A DNA stretch of 64,000 nt from Haliotis asinina (Eukaryota > Mollusca > Gastropoda > Lepetellida > Haliotidae): the NCBI RefSeq assembly GCF_037392515.1, contig NC_090288.1, positions 18,322,969-18,386,968 on the forward strand, given 5' to 3'. Below, one piece after another: positions 41,084-52,881 of the stretch (within the stretch, counting starts at the first letter, position 1; the number at the start of each line of letters is the position of its first letter). The notes under the pieces are model-generated. The model did no database searches and was not told the DNA's origin. It saw only the letters and a program-made list of their open reading frames with translations. The translations under genes and the position numbers were made by a program.

Positions 41084-43881
41084 TTAGGTCAACTTGTGGC
41101 CTAACCAACTGCCAAGGAGGAGAAGAAAGAAGACGGGAAGGAGCTATATGGTTCAGCTCAATGCTGGAAGCAGCAAGAAATGGCTTAATTCTGAGCCCAA
41201 AAGGCGGAACAAGGGAAGACTTTTTGTTGTACAAATCCTCATAGAGAGGATTAAAAACACAATTAAATGCGGGGTTAGACTCATTAGAAGCTAATTTTGT
41301 AATGTATTGTAAAGATAGTTTGATACGACGTAAGTTGAGAGAAGGCTCATCAGCTTCGACGTATAGACTGTCGATAGGAGAGGTTCTAAAAGAACCAAGA
41401 CAAAGTCTTAGGCCTTGGTGGTGAACAGGATCAAGTAGTTTTAGGTTGCTTTGACAAGCGCCACCATATACGATGGAGCCGTAATCAAGTTCGGATCAGT
41501 GATCTATATAAGTGAAGAAGGGTAGATTGATCCCCTCCCCATTTTGAATTTGAAACAACCTTTAATAAATCGAGTGCCTTCAGGCATTTGGCTTTAAGGA
41601 ATTTAATATGTGGCAGAAAGGTCAAATGTGAGTCGAAAATAAGTCCCAAGAACTTGGCCTCCTTGACGACTTTGATGGTGGTACCACTGAGAAATAACTC
41701 TGGTTCTTTATGGGGTTTGTATTTACGACAGAAGTTTATACAATTGGTTTTTGATTTAGAAAATTTAAAACTGTCTTAAAGACACCACTTATCAATTTTG
41801 TTTAAACACAGCTGCAGTTGCCGTTCAATAGTATGCATATTCTTACCGCGGCAAGAAATATTAAAATCATCCACAAATAAAGATCCATCTATTAAATCGT
41901 TTAAAACTTTAGATAAACTGTTGATCTTGACGCTAAAAAGAGTGACTGACAAAATACTGCCTTGTGGAACACTCTGATCCTGATTATAATGATCAGACAG
42001 GGTAGAACCCACGCGGACTTGAAATTGCCTGTTATTTAAAAAATTTAGCAATGAATTCAGGCAAACGACCTCGCAAACCGAAATCATGTAAATCTCTCAG
42101 TATGCCATATTTCCAGGTTGTGTCATATGCTTTTTCAAGATCAAAAAAGATAGACACAGCATGTTGTTTATTAATGAGTGCGTTTTTCACAAATGATTCC
42201 AGTCGCACTAAGTGATCGACAGTACTTCTGTTTTTACGGAAAACAGAAACATTGTATATCTGTGATAAGATTATTTGTTTCCAAGTACCAAACAAGTCGA
42301 TTATTTATCATGCGTTCCATGGTCTTGCAAACACAGCTAGTTAGTGAAATAGGTCGATAATTGGACGGATCCGTATGATCACGTCCAGGTTTAGGTATTG
42401 GTACTACTATGGCGTCACGCCATGAAGGAGGAAAGTTACCCGATGTCCAAATATCATCAAAAATATTGAGAAGAGTTTCAAGGCAGGATTCCGGTAAGTG
42501 CTTCAGGAGTTGATAATGTATGTTATCAGCTCCAGTAGCAGTGTCATGAGCTTGATCAAGAGCAGTATAGAGTTCATGAATAGAAAACGTTTCATTATAA
42601 TCTTCCCCATTATCAGAATTGAAATTAATAGTTTTCTTTTCTTGTTGTTTTTGATACTGCTGAAATTTTGGTACATGATTTGAAGAGGAAGAGTGTTTAG
42701 AAAGGGTTTCACCCAGTTTATTCGCAATATCTGATTTATCAGTAAGTAATTGATCTCCATGTTTAAGATGATGGACAGTAGATTTAGTACCTTTACCTTT
42801 GATTTTCTGGACCATGTTCCATACCTTGGACATGGGTGTCCGAGAATTTATTTTAGATACATAATTTTGCCAAGATTGGCGTTTGTTTTGTTTGAAAGTA
42901 CGCCGTGCTTTAGCATTTAAAATTTTAATTATAATTATGCACCATAGGATGGCGACGGAAATAATGTTCTGCCTTTTTCCTTGCATTCCTAGCTTGTTTG
43001 CACTCATCGTTGAACCATGGTTTTCTTATGTGTGGAACTACAGAGGACTTTGGTATACACTCATCAGCTATGGAATTCAGTTCATCAGAAAAAGATTTAA
43101 TAGCATCAGGAACGTCAATAAAACGTTCTGGTTTTAGTTTTTCAGCACACAGTGTTTCATATAAAGCCCAGTTAGCCTTTTTAAAATTTCGTCTTGATGA
43201 TGGAGGAACATCAGATGGAGTTACAGCTTTTAATATAGTAGGAAAATGGTCACTTCCACAGAGGTCATCGTGGACTGACCATTCGAATTCATTTAATAGT
43301 TCGGAATTTGTCAATGACAAGTCGAGAGCAGAATAAGTCCCTGTACCAGGGTGTAAATATGTGTTGGAACCATCATTATAAATACATAAGTCATTGTCAG
43401 AACAAAAGTCCTCCAACAATTTACCTCTAGTGTTTGTATTTACACCACCCCAGAGTGGGTTGTGCCCATTTAAATCTCCCATTATAATACAGGGCTTCGG
43501 GAGCTGATCATATAGGGCTTGAAGATCGGTTTTGGCAAAAGCCGAAGATGGTAAAATATAAAGAGAGCATAGCGTAAACGCTACATGTAAAGTAATTCTC
43601 ACAGCAACAGCCTGCATATTAGTATTAAGTGAAACATGGTTTTGATTAACGTTTTGTTTGACTAGAATGGATGATCCGCCAGTGGCCCGATCACCCGGAG
43701 GTGAAAAACAATGATATGCATTAAAATGACGAAGGTCAAATGTATCTGTTTGTTTTAAATATGTCTCCTGGAGACAAATCGCTGAAGGTGTAAAATCTTG
43801 GACTAATAGCTGTAATTCATGTAAATTTGTCCTCAATCCTCTGCAGTTCCACTGTACAATATTATTGGAATAAACTATCTT
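41084..43881 (-). pseudogene. LINE D ORF2, 5' part: endonuclease and reverse transcriptase (multiply frameshifted)
   Basis: Endonuclease motifs (IVQWNCRG, QETYLKQTD, GDLNGHNPLWGG, GSDHFP) are open from 43881 to about 42935. Frame breaks then occur near 42930 (HNYN in place of HNLNKFKI), near 42240 (extra bases after FRKN-coding sequence), near 42045 and near 41776. The reverse transcriptase still shows FDLEKAYDTTW and FVDDF. Unlike LINE A, motif A is retained. No ATG precedes the endonuclease in this subfamily. The ORF is entered from ORF1 without a stop because of the change at 43882-43884. Confidence 0.9.
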
Positions 43882-45149
43882 TTGGGTGGATTTATTGGGG
43901 GATCTACCCCGCACTCTTTTGGAGGGCGACAAGCTATGTGCCCTAGAATGGACGTTTTCAGAAACGTACATATCTTCAAGAGACCCATATTTATTGTACA
44001 ATTGAATTTTATTTTGTGACCCCTTAGGAGCTCTGCTACTGTGTTCTTTTAAAGCATCAGGCCTTGGCTCCGGTTTACTTTTCACTGTTTGATCAGATGT
44101 TGATTGAGACCTTGAATGTGACTGAGATGATGATGATTTGTGATCAGAAGACGACTTTGAGGTACTAGGGAGTGGTTCCTCAGTCTGTGATGATATAGCA
44201 GGGTACAAAAGCTGTGGAGAATCGCAGTTGACCCAAGTCAAGGTAGTTTGGCAGCCTGTGGATGATTTTGTTATTTTGGAGCGTGACTCCAATGTTGTTT
44301 TTGCCACCGCAGCATAACTTTCTGGAAGATCAGATCTTTTTACTATATTTTTGGCCTCAGAAAAAGAGATATTTTGAGTGAATTTGATTTTATTTATTTC
44401 CATTTGTTCTTTCCAAACAGGACATTGTTTAGAAAATGAGTAATGGTCGCCTGAGCAGTTGGTGCATTTTTTGAAGTCACTAGTACAATCTTCTGTTGTG
44501 TGTGTCTTCTCACCACAGTGGGCACACACAACGGACAATGTACAAGTATTTACACCATGGCCGTACTTCTGACATTTAAAACATCTCAGCGGGTTCGGAA
44601 TGTACACGTCAACCTTGATGTTGCAGTAACCAGCCTTCAATGATTTTGGAGCTGTCGGAGATGAAAAGGAGAACAGATAAGTATTGGTTGGAACACTTTC
44701 ATTGTTCTTACGGACTGAAAAGCGTTTGACGTCGAGCACACCTTGATCTTTCATTTCAGTCATGGTGTCAAGTTCTGTCATGTCAGAAAACAACCGATCA
44801 CGGTCTCTGATGATCCCTTTGCTCGTGTTTAACGTCTTGTGAGCAGATACAGTAACCGGAATTCCAACAAACGATTCTATGCTCATCAAATTGACTGACT
44901 GCTGCCGTTTCCCACACTCAACCTGCAGTGCACCTGAACGTAACCGTTTAATGCTCTTAACTTCCCCGGCAATACCTTGAATACCTTTGGCAACTGCGAA
45001 CGGGTTCAATTTTAGAGGCGTTTTATCAGCAGATTCAATAACAAGAAAGCGTGGCCAAAACTCAATTGATCTGGACGGTCGAAGGTCATTATCATCAACA
45101 TCATTTTCAAGAGGACGTTTGGTTTTTTTGTGGGGATTTCATAAGCCAT
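43882..45149 (-). pseudogene. LINE D ORF1: gag-like RNA-binding protein (frameshift at start, stop codon lost)
   Basis: The original start is ATG at 45149 (MAYEIP...). One A missing from a run near 45128 shifts the frame. Homology continues in the frame opening MNPFAVAKGIQG at 45009. Knuckles CFKCQKYGHGVNTC, CAHCGEKTHTTEDC and CTNCSGDHYSFSKQC follow an RRM-like N-terminus. The Ser-rich C-terminal region is longer than in LINE B. Where LINE A has a TAA stop, this copy has CAA (43884-43882), so ORF1 runs straight into the ORF2 endonuclease in one frame. Confidence 0.85.
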
Positions 45150-45691
45150 ATTTAGTGTTGAGATTTCATCATCCGAGCTCCCCACCCACCACGGAGTATC
45201 ACAAGGACAATGCTAAAAACAAGCGGATCTCCAGCTTGCAGCACCAAGGATACCCGGATGATATACTCCAGCAGAAAAATTAAAAGATTAATAGTTCCAC
45301 CAGATTGGCCCATGAGCCACCGCCTTCTGGCATAGGACTCTAGGCAAATTTCAGAACAAAATATGTCAAAATCAAAAATGTTTTAGATAATATAGCCAAG
45401 TCCAAAGTTATAACAATTCTAAATGATATGTGTGCATTGAAAAATATAACAATACTCCATGCACAGGGCTTGGCATGACCAGCCGATTGGTCGAACCGGG
45501 CCCATTCGACCACCCGTCTAGGCGAAGTCAGGGCCAAAGTGGTGTATTGAGCAACAGGAGCACGATTGCAGGCCCGTATTGCCCTCAACCACCAGGACCC
45601 CCCCCCCCCCCCCTCCGCCGACACAGGGCCGCAACCCACGGTAAACGGGTTGGTGGACCAAATATCCCCCCGGGTCCACTACGGGGGTGTT

Positions 45692-45749
45692 GGCGAGCTC
45701 TTGGCGTTACCCAGCACCCACCACGAGGAGGTGGCTCGCCACGGGTGCC
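45692..45749 (-). ncRNA. HDV-like self-cleaving ribozyme at the 5' end of LINE D
   Basis: Identical to the 58-nt element at the start of LINEs A, B and E. Nucleotide 1 is at 45749, directly abutting the target duplication. Confidence 0.8.
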
Positions 45750-45880
45750 GCTCATCATGAGACTCAAGTCCGATTCTCCACATGGGTACAATGTTTGAAG
45801 CTCATTTCTGGTGTTCCCCATTGTGATAGTGATGGAATATTGCTGAAAGTGAAGTAAAACCACACTCACTCTTTCAGCAG
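45750..45880 (+). repeat. tRNA-derived SINE, 3' part with B box and CTCA tail
   Basis: Resumes the SINE of 33405-33444 after LINE D: GACTCAAGTCCGATTCTCC (B box), then ATGGAATATTGCTGAAAGTG and AAAACCACACTCACTC at the 3' end. The reconstructed SINE is about 160 bp. The GGAATATTGCTGA segment resembles the LINE 3' end. Confidence 0.8.
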
Positions 45881-47830
45881 AGTGGTGGGTTGTTTGCAGG
45901 CCTTCCCAATGTTGGAACTTACTTTGGTGTTAGGTGATCAATATGTAATGTTCTTTCATAATATTGAAATATAAGTGTGCTCATGCATTATGAGAAGCAC
46001 TGTATTCAGGACACCTCTAGTACAGTTTAGAAAAGATACCACATGCACTTACGACTCTTAAGACATCAGAAGTTTAAATGTTTGGGGCAGCTTTTGAAAA
46101 CATAAATAAAGTGTAAAATGAGAGGTAGTTGTTTATGATGCCTCATATCATACCGGTCACATCACAATCAAGGATATCAACTGTACATATTTGCATTGAG
46201 GGAAGAGTAAAGTCAATATCTGTAGCATCTATATTGTTTATGCAGCTGAACATTGACAAGTGTGTTCTTGGTGAACATGTCACAGTGGACATTTTCTGTC
46301 CAGATCATGGTGCTACTTGTCTGAGTATTCAGAAATTTTGTAGAGCATCAGCTGACCAGGTAAAAGATAACCATTGTCACATTTTCCCATAAAATGACAA
46401 AACAAATCAATTTTGTTAAAGGTGTTTTATACCAAAATACAGCGCAGCCTGTCATCCTAAGTGGTAGATTTGAAGAATACCATGTTAAACATAATGATAT
46501 GTAGTATTAAAGTCATTAACTTCATATACACACATACCTTTATGTGTGAAAAAGAATCCAACGAGCAAGTAATGCCATTGGCTAACCAACAATGAACGTG
46601 TCAATATATGACAGTTACAATTCTATGACACTAAACATATACCTTTCATATTTGCAGGAGCATAGCTACCACTATAAAACACCCAGGGCTTACAGATAGT
46701 TGTTGCGAAAAGAGTTGGGCAAGCTGTCTAGGTATAAAGCTTTGCAACCTATCAGGCTTACACGAAAAAATCGGCTTGTTACGAGCCTGATTTGTGAAAA
46801 GATAATGTTTATAGTTAGTGCTTTCAGAAACAGAGGCATCCCCTACACCCATTCTTTAACATATTTTCAAATATTACAAGGTTAACTTTAAAACAACACA
46901 AGCTTAAAATCCAACAATGTTCACTTATCATTAATACTGAACATGGCAGTAAAAATAAAGAGACATGAAAACTGGGAACATATTGCATCATAGAAAACAA
47001 AACATGTATTTCAGCTACGTGAAGTTTTATATAAATGTAACAAGTTTCACCAAAATCTTGGTGAAATCTTCACAGAACAGGGTACTCATTGGAAAGACGA
47101 AAGCACATGCCATATGCGTTGATAATGAATTATGCACGCTTCAGTTTCCTTCTTAGAACCTGTGTTGTCTTGTGATATGGATATTTTACTGAAACAGTTC
47201 TGCAAGACTAATGAAGAAAAATCTCAATAATCCTTGGGTAGTAAAGCATAAAAGAAACAACACTGTTTCACTGGACTGCACAGTTTGTTTATTTATTATT
47301 ACCCTTATAAAATAATCCGGTATTTGGTTATGAACTCATGATAGGAAGGTACATTTCCCAAAATGGCCAACAAAATATGTAAAGATCTGGAGCAAAGAAA
47401 ACTCACAAAGCTGAATATTTTAAGAAGGGTTGATTTTCTTTTTTTTCTAAAACTTACAGCATACTTATGAGAAAGTAAGATGTAGCATCACATATATCAG
47501 ACCTCTGTACATATCATGAATTTCATTTTTCACAACTTTCTAATTTCTGGCAAAGGGAAACAGTGTAACATGCTTTCCTAGTAGACATGCAGACAACACA
47601 TGGTTGCAGTTATGTGCAGCCTTAATTAAAAGCAAACTATTACAAAAGTCAGTTTTAATGAGAGCAATAGTCAAGTTCATGAAATATTATATAACTTTAC
47701 TATTCCGATGTTTGCTACATGCAGCATACACTAAAAATAAACCACCAGACTCTCTCTAATCATAAATGTAGTCCATCAAAGTAACCGTCATCACTTCTAC
47801 TGTCATGTACAGTGATGTGGACACCTGTTG
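45881..47830. other. No gene recognised
   Basis: AT-rich. Short ORFs at 46129-46392 and 46646-46885 show no motif and no flanking splice pattern that I trust. Confidence 0.45.
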
Positions 47831-47964
47831 CTAGAAATTCGTCAGCATCAAATTCTGTTCATTTGCATTCTGGTCAACTTCTTCATTGCTGTTTTCTTCA
47901 CATCCATCAGAATAAATGCAATTGATTCTTATACCCCAGCACCCGACATACATCCGTGGCTGCT
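47831..47964 (-). CDS. Candidate 3'-terminal exon of an unidentified minus-strand gene
   Basis: TTTTTACTTCAG precedes an open frame QPRMYVGCWGIRINC...SDGCEENSNEEVDQN ending in TAG at 47833-47831, about 44 codons, acidic at the end. The support is only a good acceptor and an open frame. No upstream partner exon was identified, and a 78-codon ORF at 48329-48565 may or may not belong. Low confidence. Confidence 0.2.
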
Positions 47965-49344
47965 CTGAAGTAAAAAAAGAAACGTATTATTTTTATGATG
48001 TATAAAAACAATATGCACAGCAATCAAAGCTCACTTACGTATGTGATCAATGGCAAAATATGACAACAGAGCCAGTTACCTGATGGCACTTCCTAATGCT
48101 CATCCTACAAAACATAGCTATTTTCACTATTTTAAAATATAAAAATATATGCATGTAGAAACTGGAACCTTCTGGAAATATTGCATTACAAAACAAATGG
48201 CCATTTATGAAGAAAAGTTATTGGCATGCATGACATGTCCTGATGGAACACCAGTGCTACCATGTTGACTTGAACATTAGCCACCCAGTTACAGTTAAGA
48301 TATTAGAAAACATGTGAAGAAACACATTTTAATCCTGCTGATCTGATGACTGATTGTCAATAAGAGGAGAAAACTGACAGAAGATGCCTGTACAAGGGGT
48401 GGTTACATTAGGCACTGATGTGGTAGCCACTGGTGATTCATAGAACTGCAGCAATGAGTAATTAAGAACTGTGACAGTGAGACTGGTGGCACAGTCGTGG
48501 TGACACAAATAATCTCTGTACATAGGAATTATTATATCACTATTATACCCAGGATATGGTAACATTCATCAGTTCTTTAATGATGCTGTACCTTTCCTTC
48601 TAATTGACTCTACATTATACATGAATCATTAGTCGCATGCACTTGGAATAAAGCATGCAAAATCTACAGTTTATGGAGTTTCAATATTTCCTTTGTACAG
48701 ATGATAGTAAATTGCATTTCAAACTTGCAATCAACGTCTGATTGTACTGGCTCAAAAGTTCGTACTTTCAGAGGTTTTAAACTATTTTTATTTGTCATAC
48801 ACCCTTCACCTGAAATGGAATGTGTACATCAACCATGGGATGAATGGTGAATAACCTGTGAACATAGGAAGTTATTTATTAATAAAAACATTTCTTTCCA
48901 ATGTCATGATAACCTGAAGAGAGCAAAATATAAGAAATATATGATGGAATTAAACATAAAACATAAAGATGTCTTATTGGACAATTATGGTTAAATTCTA
49001 ACATGAACACAGAAAGGTCTAACAATATAAAAATGCCAAAAGGAGCATACATGTTAAGGTGTCATGGCAGAAACCTTTGAATTGTCAAATACATGTATTC
49101 ACTGAATGGAAAAACGAAAAACATGTCATTAGTCATGCCACTACAGAGCTGAGGGAATTGTCTGATTGTTACTATGGCATATAGTGTTGATGAATTACTG
49201 CCATTCAGTATTGTACTCAGGGTTCACAGAAAGCTGAGCATATACTGCATCACCAGTGGAAACTTGCAAGTCAAATACATATTTTCTGTGTTTGTGTCTC
49301 ATCTATAATTACACCAACAATAATTTTCTTTATATCACACATCA
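47965..49344. other. No gene recognised
   Basis: AT-rich sequence. The only sizeable ORF (48329-48565, minus) has no motif I recognise. Confidence 0.4.
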
Positions 49345-50635
49345 GGTAGATGTGTTAAGGACTCCTATACAGGACCTTAAGTGCACAGAAAAGCCTTAAA
49401 AGGTCGTAAGTGCACAATGGATATTTTGAGAAAAGACAGAGCAAATACAAGATGCATTTCATTTCCTACCAGTCCTCTGGGGTCCTTGGGGCTGGATGAA
49501 GCTCTATTAGACAGCTGGCAGCACCTCTATGGTACACATGGACTGTTCGTCTGACGAGCCGAGGCAGTCACCCATGTTGGCTGAAATGGGAGAGAGAGAG
49601 TGAATGAAATATACAGTGTAGATGGGTTTGTAGATGGTCAAAGGGATGGGGTAAGGCCTCTGCGCCAGCTAGATACAGCCAAGAGGGTGGAGGGAGGGGC
49701 CAAGACATCATTGTGCATTTAAGGCTTTTCTGTGCACTTAAGAACTCCTATACAAGACCTTAAATGCACAGAAAGGTCTTAAGTGCACAATGGATATTTT
49801 GAGAAAAGACAGAGCAAATACAAGATGCATTTCATTTCCTACCAGTCCTCTGGGGTGCTTGGGGCTGGATGAAGCTCTCCTGAGAACCTGGCAGCACCTC
49901 TGTGGTACACACTGACTGTTCGCCTGATGAGCCGAGGCAGTCACTCATGTTGGCTGAAATGGGAGAGAGAGTAAATGAAATATTCAGTGTAGATGGGTTT
50001 GTAGATGGTCAGAGGGATGGGGTAAGGCCTCTGCACCAGCCAGATACAGCCAAGAGGGTGGAGGGAGGGGCCAAGACATCATTGTGCATTTAAGGCTTTT
50101 CTGTGCACTTAAGAACTCCTATACAAGACCTTAAATGCACAGAAAGGTCTTAAGTACACAATGGATATTTTGAGAAAAGACAGAGCAAATACAAGATGCA
50201 TTTCATTTCCTACCAGTCCTCTGGGGTGCTTGGGGTTGGATGAAGCTCCACTAGACAGCTGGCAGCACCTCTGTGGTACACACTGACTGTTCGCCTTGGG
50301 TGCCGAGACAGTGTTGCATGATGGCTGAAATGGGAGAGAGAGAGTGAATGAAATATTCAGTGTAGATGGGTTTGTAGATGGTCAAAGGGATGGGGTAAGG
50401 CCTCTGCACCAGCCAGATACAGCCAAGAGGGTGGAGGGAGGGGCCAAGACATCAGTGTGCATTTAAGGCTTTTCTGTGCACTTAAGAACTCCTATACAAG
50501 ACCTTAAGTGCACAGAAAGGTCTTAAGTGCACAATGGATATTTTGAGAAAAGACAGAGCAAATACAAGATGCATTTCATTTCCTACCAGTCCTCTGGGGT
50601 CCTTGGGGCTGGATGAAGCTCATTTTGTACTTAAG
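49345..50635 (-). repeat. Q tandem array: inverted copy of the P units (about 3.5 units)
   Basis: Read on the minus strand it has the same ~370-bp units as 28718-30115: hairpins of CTGTGCACTTAAG type, C-rich block, CATTTCAG, exon-like block, GTAGGAAATG. Two unit types alternate: one with an open block (49953-49843) and one ending LPAV-stop (about 49590-49476 and 50325-50213). The array joins the leader copy at about 50640 in the same order as P. Confidence 0.85.
49843..49953 (-). CDS. Exon-like block of the Q array, intact copy (putative, unknown protein)
   Basis: 111 bp with CATTTCAG acceptor and GTAGGAAATG donor, reading NMSDCLGSSGEQSVC then TTEVLPGSQESFIQPQ. It differs from 28918-29028 by few substitutions, one of them I to T, with no stop and the same phase. 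Two distant copies keeping both the frame and the splice sites argues mildly for coding use. Recent duplication would give the same picture. Confidence 0.35.
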
Positions 50636-52110
50636 GCTTTGTCGAGTACATAAGGACAGCTACCTGTAGATGACCTTAAAAAATATTTCTTCCCATCCTT
50701 GGCTATTCTGTGGATAGAATTTTATAATGGTAAGACATCCCTTTTCCCCTCTGAAATTTTATTCTAGTGAAAAATGTCATCTGATGACATATTCCTCTTG
50801 TGATAACAATATTTTCAACATGTTTTTTTAAAATGTATCCTAACATACTGAAACACATATTAAAGTTATGTATAGTCTCCCTGCTTTGGTATGGATAATG
50901 AATGAATGAATGAATGAATGAATGAATCTCTTTGTTTCCTCCAGACTGCAGTCCGAAGATCATTGTAAACATATACATAAAATATTTACAGCAACATTAT
51001 CACAGCAATATATCTACAATACATTCATATAGTCATATATATATATATCATATGTACAAAGAGAAATAATGAAAGGTCTAGAATGCAAGGTTTAGAGAGG
51101 GAAGCAATGAATATAAGTATTTACAGAAGAGGGCAATCATGCATCTCCATGACATTTCATCAATATCGTTAGTTATTGGTAGTTCACCCCCAGAAAGCAG
51201 TGACAATATTTCATCTTCAGATAGTAGTTCTATTTGTACATAAACATCCACATCAAGGAGATCGATGAGTTTTGAAAAGAAGTTGTTTCTGTTGTTCATA
51301 GAGTGTTAGAATTATATGGCAGTCATAATCATTACAGTATCTTTTGCAGAGTTTGCAGTATTTTGAGAATTTTCCCCTTGAGCTGATTTGTACACAAAAC
51401 AGTAATATATCTTTAAATTGTGGGTAAAAATACATCAAACAATACAATCTATGTATACCAAAGAAATGTGGGTCAGGCGATATTACATGTATGATTACAT
51501 ATTCCTCATGTGATAACAATATTTTCAACATGTTTTTTAAAATATATCCTAACATACTGAAACACATATTAAAGTTATATATAGTCTCCCAGCTTTTGTA
51601 TGCATATGTAGCCTTACTTACATTAACCCTATTAGACGTGACGCGTTTGATTAGGTGGGGATAGCTTAAGTAGATCTGGCGATATGTATGTCTATATACA
51701 TTGTGTACATATTTAGTTGGTTATGAGTTGTTAATGTGCTTGGCCGGATAGTTGTGAAAAAGTTATGATTGAGCAAAGACTTGTCAATATTTCGATCGCA
51801 GTGGCTACTGGAGTACCGCGGTTGTTCTCCAGGTGACTTGAAAACAATCTGACTTCGTCACTCTGTCACTGCCGGAAGCTTTAAGAAAGAACATTACATT
51901 GAATACACGGCACACATACTTCATGTTTACATATACCTCACGTGGATATTGTAGCTGTCGCACTGTATCGGGCGTATCGGTGTATCGTTCACTCCCTCCA
52001 TTAGGTCACCGGAAGATACTGTGCTGTGAATGTGACGCAGTCACATAAGCTCCGCCCACTGATGAATATTAATGCTTTCTGTGCACTTAAGACGATTGTG
52101 CACTTAAGGG
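50636..52110 (-). repeat. Leader region of the Q copy (inverted relative to P)
   Basis: Holds the palindrome TGTGACGCAGTCACA (52031-52045), TATCTTCCGGTGA, the TATA-like GAGGTATATGTAAAC, GTGTGCCGTGTATTCA and the TAAGGTCA...TAGCTGTC block, as in P. It is longer than P through a duplicated ~115-bp segment (50773-50888 and 51495-51607) enclosing about 600 bp that begins with (TGAA)n at 50898-50925. Confidence 0.65.
50773..51607. repeat. 115-bp direct repeats enclosing ~600 bp
   Basis: Both copies contain GATAACAATATTTTCAACATG, CCTAACATACTGAAACACAT and TATAGTCTCCC. P has only one copy at this place, so the second copy and the enclosed sequence arose in Q. The enclosed segment starts with a (GAAT)n run and CTCTTTGTTTCCTCCAGACTG, which could be a retroposed piece. 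Its short ORFs are not recognisable. Confidence 0.6.
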
Positions 52111-52114
52111 CACC

Positions 52115-52575
52115 ACACACGTCTCCCTCTGATCACAACAGTACTGCCATGTTACATCTCGCATCAGTTTGGGGACAATTCATCCTCTCACGTCTACCTC
52201 TGATCACAACAGTACTGTGATGTTTCATCTCGCATCGGTGTCAATTCATCCTGTCATGTCTCCCTCTGATCACAACAGTACTGCCATGTTTCATCTCGCA
52301 TCGGTGTCAATTCATCCTGTCACGTCTCCCTCTGATCACAACAGTACTGCCATGTTTCATCTCGCATCAGTGTCAATTCATCCTCTCACGTCTCCCGCTG
52401 ATCACAACAGTACTGCCATGTTTTATCTGACATCAGTGTCAATTCATCCTGTCACGTCTCCCTCTGATCACAACAGTACTGCCATGTTTTATCTGGCATC
52501 AGTGTCAATTCATCCTGTCACGTCTCCCTCTGATCACAACAGTACTGCCATGGCATCAGTATGGGGACAATTCAC
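52115..52575. repeat. 66-bp minisatellite, seven copies
   Basis: Units contain GTCTCCCTCTGATCACAAC, AGTACTGCCATGTTTCATCT and GTGTCAATTCATCCT. GATCACAAC recurs at 52131, 52202, 52268, 52334, 52400, 52466 and 52532 (first gap 71, then 66). Because 66 is a multiple of three an ORF runs through it. It starts immediately beyond the Q leader end. Confidence 0.9.
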
Positions 52576-52823
52576 TCTTACATTTCTCCCTCAGACCCAA
52601 ACAATACAACAAATACAAACAAAGGATTAATTACAAAACTTTATTCTGGAATGTTTGGTATGAAATATGTCAAAATAATTGTACAATGTCCACTATGTAC
52701 AAGTAAAAAGATGTCCCACGCCTCCCAATGGATCTAATAATAGTGGTATGAAACAATTTGCCCTAAACTTCACAGATTTCCACAAATACCTATCACACTG
52801 TTGAAGCCTAACTCATTAGTATG

Positions 52824-52881
52824 GGCACCCGTGGCGAGCCACCTCCTCGTGGTGGGTGCTGGGTAACGCCAAGAGCTCGCC
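52824..52881 (+). ncRNA. HDV-like self-cleaving ribozyme at the 5' end of LINE E
   Basis: The 58 nt can be folded in the HDV double-pseudoknot order. P1 pairs nt 1-7 (GGCACCC) with 31-37 (GGGUGCU). P2 pairs 10-16 (GGCGAGC) with 52-58 (GCUCGCC), seven Watson-Crick pairs. P3 pairs 18-20 (ACC) with 28-30 (GGU). L3 is UCCUCGU, against UCCUCGC in genomic HDV. After P1 comes CUGGGUAAC, against CUGGGCAAC in HDV, so GG at 38-39 can form P1.1 with the L3 CC. CAAGA at 47-51 would be J4/2 with C47 as the catalytic cytosine. P4 is minimal or missing. All four LINEs share the sequence and start at G1. The HDV comparison is from memory of the published ribozyme. Confidence 0.85.

Larger units (their letters stand above)
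33445..45749 (-). mobile_element. LINE D, 5'-complete non-LTR retrotransposon split by CACTA-like element 1
   Basis: Flanked by the 12-bp duplication GCTCATCATGAG (33433-33444, 45750-45761). Without the 6.2-kb CACTA insertion and its 3-bp duplication the LINE is about 6.09 kb. Minus-strand order: HDV-like ribozyme, 5' UTR, ORF1, ORF2 (interrupted), 3' UTR, tail ...AACTCACTCACTCACTCA. Close to LINE A over ORF1 and ORF2. It has several frameshifts and a lost ORF1 stop, so it is dead. Confidence 0.9.

Noticed and set aside
52169..52630. 153-codon ORF with SPSDHNSTAM repeats
   Set aside because: It arises from a 66-bp minisatellite whose period is a multiple of three; no start context, splice signals or homology.
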